Shown here: in pieces, positions 19,444 through 28,356 of the stretch
Layout of the letters: each line of letters opens with the position of its first letter
Position numbering within the stretch: position 1 is the first letter of the stretch
Assembly: GCA_027487895.1 (NCBI GenBank)
Contig: JAIYCS010000041.1
Location: 1-35,731, forward strand
Source: Sediminibacterium sp.
GTDB taxonomy: Bacteria; Bacteroidota; Bacteroidia; Chitinophagales; Chitinophagaceae
Direction: 5' to 3'
DNA: 35,731 nt
The notes under the pieces: generated by a model
The model's input: the letters and a program-made list of their open reading frames with translations, nothing else
What the model was told of the DNA's origin: nothing
Databases searched by the model: none
Translations under genes and position numbers: made by a program

Positions 19444-22400
19444 TTAAAAATTGATGTCTAGGCCAAATAAAAATGTATTGAAAACCGGTGGACGTTGCGC
19501 CATGGTTCCATCAATACTAACTTCAGGGTCTGTATTAAACCTCTTGTCCTTTACATAGGTAAATAGATTTTGTCCACGTAAATAAACCCTTACATTATTA
19601 AGCTTGAATTTAGTGAGCATTTCAGATGGTAAGTTATAAGAGAGTGTTACGTCTCTAAGTCTGATATAACTTCCATCATATAAAAATCTACTGCTTTCAA
19701 AACTTCCCGATGAAGATTGAGTGCCTAAAAATACTGGCTTTGGTACATCTGTTATTTGACCCGGTGTTGTCCAGCGTCTTTCATATTCATATCTGCTTAG
19801 GCCATTACTTTGATCAGAAAATCCAAGGTTAGCATCTGTCTTTTGTAAATAACCATAATCATCATAAATGGTATTACCCCAAAATGCATAGAGTTGAAAA
19901 CTAAATCTGAAATTTTTGTAAGAAAATGTATTGGTTAAACCACCATAAAATTTAGGTAATGCGCTTCCATACTGTAAACGCGGAAGTGCCGTTGTAAACA
20001 CATTGGTGGTAGAATCCTTTGCGCCACTTCTATACCATAAAGCCTCTCCGTTTGCAGGATTCACGCCTGCGTAACCGCGTTGGAAATGTGTATAAAAATC
20101 ATTACCAACATTTCTTAAATAATTGGCATTACCAGCATATGCAGGATCAATTTCTGTGATTGTATTTTGATTGGTGGTAATGTTAAAATCGGTAACCCAC
20201 TTAAATCCTCCCTTAGATTTTGGCGCAATGTTTACAGATGAAAGTGTAAGTTCTATACCTGTATTTTTCATGGCGCCACTGTTTACCGTAATACTTGTTA
20301 CACCATTAACACTTGGGATAGACTGACTAATTAATAAATCACTTGTGGTTCTAGTATACCACTCAAAAGATCCTGATAGTCTACCTTTTAACATAGAAAA
20401 ATCAAGACCAATATTTAATGGAATATTTTTTTCCCAAGTTAAATTGTCGTTGGCTAATTGATTTTGAGCAAGACCAGATTGCAAATTGTAATCGCTTCCT
20501 GCACCATACAAACCAAAAGATTCAAAATTATCAATACCCTGGTTACCGGTGTAACCATAACTTCCTCTTAATTTTAATTCGCTTAACCAACTAACATTAT
20601 AAAACTTTTCGTTAGAAATATTCCAACCTGCACCCACAGACCAAAAAGTTGCTTTTCTAAAATTTTTGGCAAATCTTGAAGAAGCGTCTTCTCTAAGTGA
20701 TCCTGATATAAAGTACAAATCTTTGAAAGAATAGTTGGTGTTAAAAAACTTACTAATTAATCTGTTAGCAGTTCCGCTACCAGTAGTTAATGTAGGGCTA
20801 GAACCTCCCGCTGCGGTAACGGTTCCAGGTGCAATTCCATTAACTGCAATTTCTATATCAACATCTGATCTGCTTTGGGCTTCATATCCCGCAAATGCCT
20901 CTAATTTATGATCATCTGCAAGATCTACTTTATAGCGTAAGATATTTGTTGAAACCCAGTTGGTAATGTCTTGTGTATAATTTTGGATGGTGCCACCTAC
21001 TGCAACAATCGCATTACCAACTCTTGGATCGTATTGTGTGCTGCTAAATGCGTGGTTAAAATCCATCGCATAAGAGCCTTCAAAAGTTAACCCTTTTGTA
21101 ATTTTATAATTGGCTGATGCGTTTGCAGAAATATTATAGGTTTTAGCATTCCTTTTTGTTGTTTCAATAACAGCTACCGGATTGTAACCATTATTGTAAC
21201 CAAGCTCATAGGTTTTGCCATCACTTTTATAGATAGGTAACCATGGTGCTAAACGATACATCGCTCTAACAGGGTTAGCAAAAAATGATCCGCCTAAAAA
21301 ATTACTTGTTTGCTGAAAGCTTCCACTAAAGCCACCTTTAAAAGAAAGTTTTTTGGTTAGCTCCGAAGAAATATTAATACGGTAAGTTGCCTTATCATAG
21401 TTAAGCCCTTTAGTTGGGGCATCTGAACTATAATAACTACCTGATACAAAATAAGTAGACTTATCATTTCCACCACTCGCATTTAAATTGTATTGCGAAT
21501 ATTGACCCTGTCTTAACACGGCATCAAACCAATCGGTGTTGGTTGTTCTGCTAATACCATTTGCAGTTAATAAAGAATCATATGAGCCCGCTCTATTACC
21601 TGCGTTGATCCATCCTTCTCTATAATATTGTAGGTATTGATCTGTATTCAATGTTTTTTGATCATCTCTAATGGTATTGTTATTAATACCATTCTGATAT
21701 GTGAAATTGAATTTTGCTTTACCCGACTTACCTTTTTTTGTAGTAATCAATACCACACCGTTTGCAGCTCTAGAACCATAAAGTGAAGTGGCCGCCGCGT
21801 CTTTTAAAATAGACATGGTTTCTACATCGTTGGCATTTAAACCGGCAATAGTATTACTATTCATACCAGAAATATCTCCACTCACAACAGGTATACCATC
21901 AATTACATAAAGTGGTGCCGATCCTGCATTGATAGATCCGATACCACGTACTCTAATATTTGGAACGCCTCCGGGCTGACCACTTGCATTGGTAGATTGA
22001 ACCCCCGCAACATTACCCTGGATACTCTCTTGAACAGATGCATTTGGTGCGCTTTCAATAACCGCATTTTTTACGGTTGTAGCAGCACCTGTAAATGAAC
22101 TACGTTTTTGATTGGTGTAGGCAAGTACCAAAACATCTGAAAGATTGTTTTCGGCGTCCTGCATTTTTACAACAGTCATTTTAGGATCAAAAACTGATAC
22201 GTTTTGCGCAATTAAGTCTACTCGCGAAAACTGAAGGATGGTTCCTTTGTTTACCTTGATCGTAAATGAACCGTCTTCTGCCGAAATGGTACCCGTTTTA
22301 GATTTTAAAACTTTTACGGTTACATTGGCTAGTGGCTGATTGTCTTTAATTGAAATGACCTTGCCTGTTACAGTCACCAAATCATTTCCAGCAGCGGAAC

Positions 22401-22485
22401 TGGCATTTTGTGCAATGACTTGATTGGATAGCAATTGAAGTGCCAGTCCAATAATTGCCACAATTACATGGATGTTTTTTTTCAT
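19444..22485 (-). CDS. SusC/RagA family TonB-linked outer membrane protein
   Basis: 1013 aa; carboxypeptidase-like N-terminal domain, plug motif IRVRGIGSINAGSAPLYVIDGIPV, SILKDAAATSLYGSRAANGVVLITTKKGK; paired with SusD. Confidence 0.96.
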   Translation of the reverse strand: MKKNIHVIVAIIGLALQLLSNQVIAQNASSAAGNDLVTVTGKVISIKDNQPLANVTVKVLKSKTGTISAEDGSFTIKVNKGTILQFSRVDLIAQNVSVFDPKMTVVKMQDAENNLSDVLVLAYTNQKRSSFTGAATTVKNAVIESAPNASVQESIQGNVAGVQSTNASGQPGGVPNIRVRGIGSINAGSAPLYVIDGIPVVSGDISGMNSNTIAGLNANDVETMSILKDAAATSLYGSRAANGVVLITTKKGKSGKAKFNFTYQNGINNNTIRDDQKTLNTDQYLQYYREGWINAGNRAGSYDSLLTANGISRTTNTDWFDAVLRQGQYSQYNLNASGGNDKSTYFVSGSYYSSDAPTKGLNYDKATYRINISSELTKKLSFKGGFSGSFQQTSNFLGGSFFANPVRAMYRLAPWLPIYKSDGKTYELGYNNGYNPVAVIETTKRNAKTYNISANASANYKITKGLTFEGSYAMDFNHAFSSTQYDPRVGNAIVAVGGTIQNYTQDITNWVSTNILRYKVDLADDHKLEAFAGYEAQSRSDVDIEIAVNGIAPGTVTAAGGSSPTLTTGSGTANRLISKFFNTNYSFKDLYFISGSLREDASSRFAKNFRKATFWSVGAGWNISNEKFYNVSWLSELKLRGSYGYTGNQGIDNFESFGLYGAGSDYNLQSGLAQNQLANDNLTWEKNIPLNIGLDFSMLKGRLSGSFEWYTRTTSDLLISQSIPSVNGVTSITVNSGAMKNTGIELTLSSVNIAPKSKGGFKWVTDFNITTNQNTITEIDPAYAGNANYLRNVGNDFYTHFQRGYAGVNPANGEALWYRSGAKDSTTNVFTTALPRLQYGSALPKFYGGLTNTFSYKNFRFSFQLYAFWGNTIYDDYGYLQKTDANLGFSDQSNGLSRYEYERRWTTPGQITDVPKPVFLGTQSSSGSFESSRFLYDGSYIRLRDVTLSYNLPSEMLTKFKLNNVRVYLRGQNLFTYVKDKRFNTDPEVSIDGTMAQRPPVFNTFLFGLDINF

Positions 22486-22506
22486 ATAGCGTAGTTAAAT
22501 CGTTTA

Positions 22507-22527
22507 AAATAACCCTTTAGGTTATTT
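22507..22527. promoter_or_regulatory. 8-bp inverted repeat (AAATAACC-cttta-GGTTATTT) in the susC leader
   Basis: Exact complement of 22507-22514 and 22520-22527 read from sequence; 21 nt upstream of the susC start. Confidence 0.45.
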
Positions 22528-22602
22528 ATTGGGAACAAATTACAGTGCATAACCTCCAAAACATCATTTTGTTGTTTCTAAAGTATTATTAAATAAATTT
22601 CG

Positions 22603-22637
22603 TAATTTCCGAAATGCATTTATGGTTTCGGAAATTA
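22603..22637. promoter_or_regulatory. 12-bp perfect inverted repeat (TAATTTCCGAAA-N11-TTTCGGAAATTA) in the divergent intergenic region
   Basis: Arms 22603-22614 and 22626-22637 are exact reverse complements; located between divergently oriented susC and the 22671 ORF. Confidence 0.55.
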
Positions 22638-22670
22638 TAATTATTTGATATTCAATAATTTATAAAAATT

Positions 22671-23915
22671 ATGCTTAAAAAGGGCAAAGAAGAAATTATA
22701 TATTTATTAAATAAATGTATTGAGAAATTTCAACTCGAAACAGGGAAATCGGTGGTGCAAAACACCAACCGAAAAAACTATGAGGAGTTGGCCATCATGC
22801 TAAGCGAGATTAGCAATCAGCTCCCCAACACCCAGGAACAATTTGGCCATGCCCACCACGAACCAGATCCTCAAAATAATAAAGCCAACTACCCTTTTAG
22901 AAAATATGACATAACCGGGGGTCAAATCAAAGACGCCCTAATGGGACTTGTGGCCAATCCGCGTTCTTTTTTAGTTGATACCTGCTACATTTATTTGTAC
23001 AACATGGGAAGACAGGCTTTTGAAAAAAATCCGGTTGATCCATTTTTAATTGCGAGCCCTCAAGAAGAGGGGCAGCCAAAGGACAGTTATTCTATTCTTA
23101 CAGAAAACCAGCAGCTTAAAATTAAGTTGGCGGCCCTCGTTAAAGAAACAGATCACAAAATTGCTACTCGCCTTCGCTTTTATCGTCTATTGTTTATTCC
23201 CTTTTGTATTTGTCTATTGGTAGCTGGTACCTATTTTTGGAACAAGGGCAAAGAAAGTTCAACGCAGTTAAATACATTTAGCAAAGACTTTAATTTACTT
23301 CCATATAAAGTCAATCAAAAAGAAAAAGAAAATTTAGAAGGTGTTTGGCTTTGTTATACTGGATCACCTCAAGCTCGCTTATCAGATCCAAATAGATACC
23401 ATAAAGTAGTGGCCAACCTCGTTGAAATAAAATACAAAGATGGTTATTTTACTTACCATAGGTATGGTGCTAGTTTTAATCATACCGGTTATATTCAGGT
23501 AGAAGCACCTAACACATTATCGATTCATTCTCGCATTTTAAATGGAACCGATAAAACAGAATATCCACGACACAGTTTAATGAGTATAGATCCAAAAAAT
23601 GAATATCAAACATCTATTTCTGCATCTTGGAATTTTGATGCTGGTAACAATAAAAGAATGATTGGTATTCGAGAAGTGTATAAAAAATTAGGAAAGGGTG
23701 GACGTATAGAAGAAGTGATTAATACACCTGCTAATGCAAGCTGTCAATGTAAAATCATTAAGTGGTATCAAAAAAATAATACGGTTGAAACCTTTTATTT
23801 AAAAAACACCATTTTAGATTCTGCAAAAAATGCTGCACTTTATTCATTAATTAATGAAAAAAGTATTCTGCTAAAAGATCCAGAAGCAGCTGTTATTATG
23901 GATAAAAACTTTTAA
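22671..23915 (+). CDS. Uncharacterised single-TM protein: cytoplasmic-looking N-terminal domain, one TM, C-terminal extracytoplasmic domain
   Basis: 414 aa ORF with no N-terminal signal; TM segment FYRLLFIPFCICLLVAGTYFW near residues 168-188; no family recognised. Confidence 0.75.
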   Translation: MLKKGKEEIIYLLNKCIEKFQLETGKSVVQNTNRKNYEELAIMLSEISNQLPNTQEQFGHAHHEPDPQNNKANYPFRKYDITGGQIKDALMGLVANPRSFLVDTCYIYLYNMGRQAFEKNPVDPFLIASPQEEGQPKDSYSILTENQQLKIKLAALVKETDHKIATRLRFYRLLFIPFCICLLVAGTYFWNKGKESSTQLNTFSKDFNLLPYKVNQKEKENLEGVWLCYTGSPQARLSDPNRYHKVVANLVEIKYKDGYFTYHRYGASFNHTGYIQVEAPNTLSIHSRILNGTDKTEYPRHSLMSIDPKNEYQTSISASWNFDAGNNKRMIGIREVYKKLGKGGRIEEVINTPANASCQCKIIKWYQKNNTVETFYLKNTILDSAKNAALYSLINEKSILLKDPEAAVIMDKNF

Positions 23916-23933
23916 GTTTTTTTGTTCGCCAGG

Positions 23934-25259
23934 TTATCTAGTTAACCTATAAATAGTAAGCGCCGCTCTTTTGATTAAGTGTGGAAACTCTTTGAGGTTA
24001 ATGGTTTCGCCAGGTGCATGCGCACCTTTTCCAGAAGCACCCATACCATCCACTGCATCAACAAACTGTGCAATATAAGAAACGTCTCCAGCTCCTCTAG
24101 ATCCAGGATCTCCCTCAACAGCAGGACCTAAACCTAAATCAGTTGTAACACCACTAATTACTTCCAATAATTTTCTATTGCCCTTCGTTGGCTCCATGCT
24201 TGGAATACCATCACTAAATGTAATAGTCGCTTTTGTTCCTGCTAGATTTTTTTGCACAATGGCATTCATGGTTTTGCGCGCTTCCATTTTTTGAGCTTCT
24301 GTTAAAAAACGTAAGTCGCCAGTAACAATTGCATCAGGTGCAATGATATTTGTTTTTCCTAACGCAGAAGCTGTTGCTGCAGATTTTTGATATTCGATTT
24401 CAGAACCACCTACAAACATACCAGGATTGAAGGTTAAATATTTTTCAGAACTTAGTTTTTCTCTAAACTCATTCACAATTCGGGCCGCTTCATAAATAGC
24501 GCCATAGCCTCCGCTTGTTGTAAACACACTGGCACTATGTCCTGTTTTTCCAGAAACTTTTAGTGACCAAGAACTAGAACCTCTTCTTGCAGTAGCAATC
24601 GTATTTAATCCATGTGCACTTTCAAAACCAAGTGCCACATCTGTTTTTTTTGCTGCCTCTATAAAATGTCCTCTACTAACTTGTCGGGGCTTTCCTGAAG
24701 ACTCTTCATCACCCGTTAAATAAGCAATGATATCTGCATTGTTTAACAAACCCTGTTGTTGCAAGGCTTGTAATGCAATAACCATAATTACATCGCCTCC
24801 TTTCATATCGTAAACGCCCTGACCGGTTGCCACAGAATCATTAAGCATCGAAAATGGACTTGCTGGCATATCAGGTTCAAAAACAGTATCCAAATGACCA
24901 ATTAAAAAAAGCTTTTTTGCGTTAGGTGACTTTTGTTTTTTATCAAATCCAATAGTAGCTACTAAATGTCCGGCTCTTTTTAAAGAATCAGGCATTGTAA
25001 TCCATTCGGTTTTAAATTTCGCTTTCTCAAATTCTCTTGTAAAAATGGCGCCCACTTTTTTTACACCTTCAATATTTAATGTGCCGCTATTAATGTCCAC
25101 TGTTTCTTTTAAAAGCGCAATGGCCCTTGGCATATTTTGATCTATATAAGTTAAAACCGCTTTTTCCTCTGCATTGAGCCCTGTTGTAGTGGGCTGTTGC
25201 GCAAAAACAGATACCTGAAATACTAAACAAAAGGCAATAAAGGATAGGCTTTTCATCAA
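23934..25259 (-). CDS. Secreted M20/M25/M40 family metallo-hydrolase (glutamate carboxypeptidase-like)
   Basis: Signal peptide; LFLIGHLDTVFEPDMPASPF, YDMKGGDVIMV, YLTGDEESSGKP, GAGDVSYIAQFVDAVDGMGASGKGAHAPGE. Confidence 0.9.
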   Translation of the reverse strand: MMKSLSFIAFCLVFQVSVFAQQPTTTGLNAEEKAVLTYIDQNMPRAIALLKETVDINSGTLNIEGVKKVGAIFTREFEKAKFKTEWITMPDSLKRAGHLVATIGFDKKQKSPNAKKLFLIGHLDTVFEPDMPASPFSMLNDSVATGQGVYDMKGGDVIMVIALQALQQQGLLNNADIIAYLTGDEESSGKPRQVSRGHFIEAAKKTDVALGFESAHGLNTIATARRGSSSWSLKVSGKTGHSASVFTTSGGYGAIYEAARIVNEFREKLSSEKYLTFNPGMFVGGSEIEYQKSAATASALGKTNIIAPDAIVTGDLRFLTEAQKMEARKTMNAIVQKNLAGTKATITFSDGIPSMEPTKGNRKLLEVISGVTTDLGLGPAVEGDPGSRGAGDVSYIAQFVDAVDGMGASGKGAHAPGETINLKEFPHLIKRAALTIYRLTR

Positions 25260-25311
25260 TTGTAATTTAAATGAATCGTAAATATAGGATATAATTAAAT
25301 GGGTTAATAAC

Positions 25312-25327
25312 CTATTGGCGCCAATAG
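25312..25327. promoter_or_regulatory. Perfect 16-bp palindrome CTATTGGCGCCAATAG
   Basis: Exact self-complementary 16-mer between the divergent M20 peptidase and SOUL genes. Confidence 0.55.
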
Positions 25328-25382
25328 CTTTATCAATTTTGAACCTATTCGGCGCAGTATTGTTGTATCATTAAACAAGAAC

Positions 25383-25979
25383 ATGAGAGCTTTATATATT
25401 GCACTTGGCCTAGGCGCCATTTATTTTATTTTTCAATCATTTATTGCTGGCAACGCTGTAAAAACGGAAAAGCAAAAATATAGAACCGTCTTAAAAGATG
25501 ATGTGCTTGAAATAAGATACTATCCTTCGGCAACCATGGCAACGGTTTATTCAAGTGCCACAAACTACAAATCGGTAGCAAACAGTGGATTTGGAAAACT
25601 AGCCCGTTTTATATTTGGCGGCAACAACGAAAACGAGAGCATTGCTATGACGGCTCCTGTTAGAATGAATATGTCGGAAAAGGGCGCTGAAATGAGTTTT
25701 GTAATGCCAACAAAATACAATGAAAGTAACTTACCTAAACCCAATGACAAAAGCATTCACATACATCAATCAGCTCCACAATACGTTGCCGTAGTTTCTT
25801 TTGGAGGCTATGCAAACGACGAAAAAATAAAGACCCATAAAGAGAAGCTATTACAAATACTTTCGGAACGTAACATAAAAGTTACGGGTGATTACACGTT
25901 TTTAGGTTATAACGCGCCTTATCAAATGATTGCAAGAACCAACGAGATAGCTATTCCTATAGCATGGACCGAACAATAG
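25383..25979 (+). CDS. SOUL family heme-binding protein
   Basis: LEIRYYPSATMATV, GFGKLARFIFGGNNENESIAMTAPVRM, MSFVMPTKYNESNLPKPNDKSIHI, SFGGYAN, FLGYNAPYQ are SOUL signatures. Confidence 0.92.
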   Translation: MRALYIALGLGAIYFIFQSFIAGNAVKTEKQKYRTVLKDDVLEIRYYPSATMATVYSSATNYKSVANSGFGKLARFIFGGNNENESIAMTAPVRMNMSEKGAEMSFVMPTKYNESNLPKPNDKSIHIHQSAPQYVAVVSFGGYANDEKIKTHKEKLLQILSERNIKVTGDYTFLGYNAPYQMIARTNEIAIPIAWTEQ

Positions 25980-26041
25980 ACGCATCTTAAAAACGTTATA
26001 GTATTCAACCAATTAGAGATTCTATTGTTTAACAATCATCT

Positions 26042-28354
26042 ATGCGTAAAATACTAGCTACCTTTTTATTAGTTCTCTCTTTGGGTTTATATTGCCTACC
26101 CCTCATGGCGCAGCAAAATGTGGTGCTAAGTGGTACGGTTCGTGATAAAAAAACAGGCGAATCTTTAATTAAAGCTGTGATCCGGATACAGGAACTACCC
26201 AACGCCGGCATTATTTCCAACGAATATGGTTTTTATTCTTTGTCATTACCAAAAGGTAATTACGTAGCGGTGGTGTCACAAGTAGGATATGAAACCCTTG
26301 TACAAAAAATAAAATTAGATAGCAGTGTATCTATCGATTTTAAGTTGGAAACAAAAAACCAACTCCGAGAAGTTGTGGTAGAATCGTCACGTAAAAACGA
26401 CAACCTTACCAAGGCCCAAATGGGTACCGAAACCATCAACATGTCGGCAATTAGTAAAGTGCCAGTCATATTTGGAGAAAAAGATCTTTTAAAAACAATT
26501 CAATTACTACCCGGTGTAAAATCGGCGGGCGAAGGAAACAGTGGCTTTTTTGTACGTGGTGGTGGTGCCGATCAAAATTTAATTTTACTGGACGAAGCGC
26601 CCGTTTATAATGCAACACACTTACTCGGATTTTTTAGCACCTTTAATAGTGATGCCATTAAAGATGCCACTATTATCAAAGGCAATAGCGGCAGTCAATA
26701 CGGTGGTAGGCTTTCGTCGGTACTTGATGTTAAAATGAAAGAAGGCAACAACCAAGATTATACCGTTAATGGTGGGCTTGGTTTAATTAGTAGTAAAGTA
26801 AGTATCGAAGGTCCGCTACAAAAAAACAAATCTTCATTTATACTTTCTGGCCGAAGAACCTATGCCGATGTATTTTTAAAAGCAACGGAAAAATTCAAAG
26901 ACAACATTTTATATTTCTATGATTTAAATGCAAAAGCAAATTATCAAATCAACGCAAAAAACAAAGTTTATATTTCGGGATATTTTGGAAGAGATGAATT
27001 AGGACTCGGTCAAGACTTTGGAATAGACTGGGGCAATAAAACCGGTACTATTAGGTGGAATAAAATAATTAGCAATAGACTCTTTTTAAACACATCACTG
27101 ATATACAGCGATTATAATTACAATGTCAAACTTAAAAATGGTGAAACGAATTTTAATATCAATTCAAATATTAAAGACGTAAACCTAAAGCAAGACTATA
27201 CTTTGTACGCAAACGGTTTAAATACACTTAGGTTTGGTTTTAATTCCATCTTACACACTATTACACCAAGCACTTTTAGCGGCACTGTAATTAATAGTGT
27301 TGCTAAGGAAGGAAGAAATGGACTCGAAAACGCACTCTACCTCACCAATAATTATAGAGCCAACAATCAATTAACCATCGATTACGGTATGCGCCTATCG
27401 ACCTACACCCTTATGGGTGGCGACGTGTATAATATTTATGAGAATGGAGTTGTCAAATCTTCTGTGAAACTTAACCGTTCTAGTTTTGGAAAGACATATG
27501 CAAATCTAGAACCTCGAATTACAACCAACTACCGAATTAGTGATGAAACAAGCATTAAAGCTGGATATGCGAGAAACGTACAACACCTGCACCTTTTAAG
27601 TAACTCGGTAGCTTCTAGCCCTTCCGATCAGTGGATAGGCAACTCTTATAATATCAAACCAGAAATTGCAGATCAGCTAAGCCTGGGTTATGTCACAAAA
27701 TTATTTAAAAGCAAGTTTGAACTTACTGCCGAAACTTATTACAAGTATTTACAAAATCAAATAGACTATAAAGATGGTGCCGAAATTAATACCGTTTCTG
27801 ATGTCGAAAGTGTTTTGTTATATGGTATTGGTAGGGCCTATGGATTAGAATTATTGTTAAAGAAAAAAGAAGGTCGTTTAACGGGTTGGATTGGTTACAC
27901 CCTTTCTAAAACAGAAAGAAAAATTGATGGTATCAATGAAGGTAAGTGGTACAATGCCAGACAAGATAGAACGCATGATATTTCGGTGGTGGGTATTTAT
28001 GAATTAAATAGTAGATGGTCTATATCTGGTGTATTTGTATACAATACCGGAGACGCCGTAACATATCCTACTGGAAAATACAATTTGCAAGGGCAAACAC
28101 TCTATCAGTATGCGGCTAGAAACGCCAATCGTATGCCTGCATACCACCGATTGGATTTTAGCGCTACCTACGAAAAAAATAAAACAAAAAGAATGCACGG
28201 TTCTTGGAACTTTAGCTTGTACAATGTGTATGGTAGAGAAAATGCTTTTCGTATTAGCTTCAAAGATGATCCCAACGATCCTACGAGAACACAAATTATT
28301 AGAACCGCACTTTTTAAATGGGTGCCAAGTGTAACCTATCAATTTAAATTTTAG
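26042..28354 (+). CDS. TonB-dependent receptor with N-terminal carboxypeptidase-regulatory-like domain
   Basis: Signal peptide; LSGTVRDKKTGESLIKAVI, plug FFVRGGGADQNLILLDEAPVYNATHLLGFFSTFNSDAIKD, C-terminal aromatic FKWVPSVTYQFKF. Confidence 0.93.
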   Translation: MRKILATFLLVLSLGLYCLPLMAQQNVVLSGTVRDKKTGESLIKAVIRIQELPNAGIISNEYGFYSLSLPKGNYVAVVSQVGYETLVQKIKLDSSVSIDFKLETKNQLREVVVESSRKNDNLTKAQMGTETINMSAISKVPVIFGEKDLLKTIQLLPGVKSAGEGNSGFFVRGGGADQNLILLDEAPVYNATHLLGFFSTFNSDAIKDATIIKGNSGSQYGGRLSSVLDVKMKEGNNQDYTVNGGLGLISSKVSIEGPLQKNKSSFILSGRRTYADVFLKATEKFKDNILYFYDLNAKANYQINAKNKVYISGYFGRDELGLGQDFGIDWGNKTGTIRWNKIISNRLFLNTSLIYSDYNYNVKLKNGETNFNINSNIKDVNLKQDYTLYANGLNTLRFGFNSILHTITPSTFSGTVINSVAKEGRNGLENALYLTNNYRANNQLTIDYGMRLSTYTLMGGDVYNIYENGVVKSSVKLNRSSFGKTYANLEPRITTNYRISDETSIKAGYARNVQHLHLLSNSVASSPSDQWIGNSYNIKPEIADQLSLGYVTKLFKSKFELTAETYYKYLQNQIDYKDGAEINTVSDVESVLLYGIGRAYGLELLLKKKEGRLTGWIGYTLSKTERKIDGINEGKWYNARQDRTHDISVVGIYELNSRWSISGVFVYNTGDAVTYPTGKYNLQGQTLYQYAARNANRMPAYHRLDFSATYEKNKTKRMHGSWNFSLYNVYGRENAFRISFKDDPNDPTRTQIIRTALFKWVPSVTYQFKF

Positions 28355-28356
28355 GC

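Noticed and set aside
28004-28342. 112-aa minus-strand ORF inside the TonB-dependent receptor.
   Set aside because: Antisense to a clearly coding beta-barrel C-terminus; no start context or motif support.
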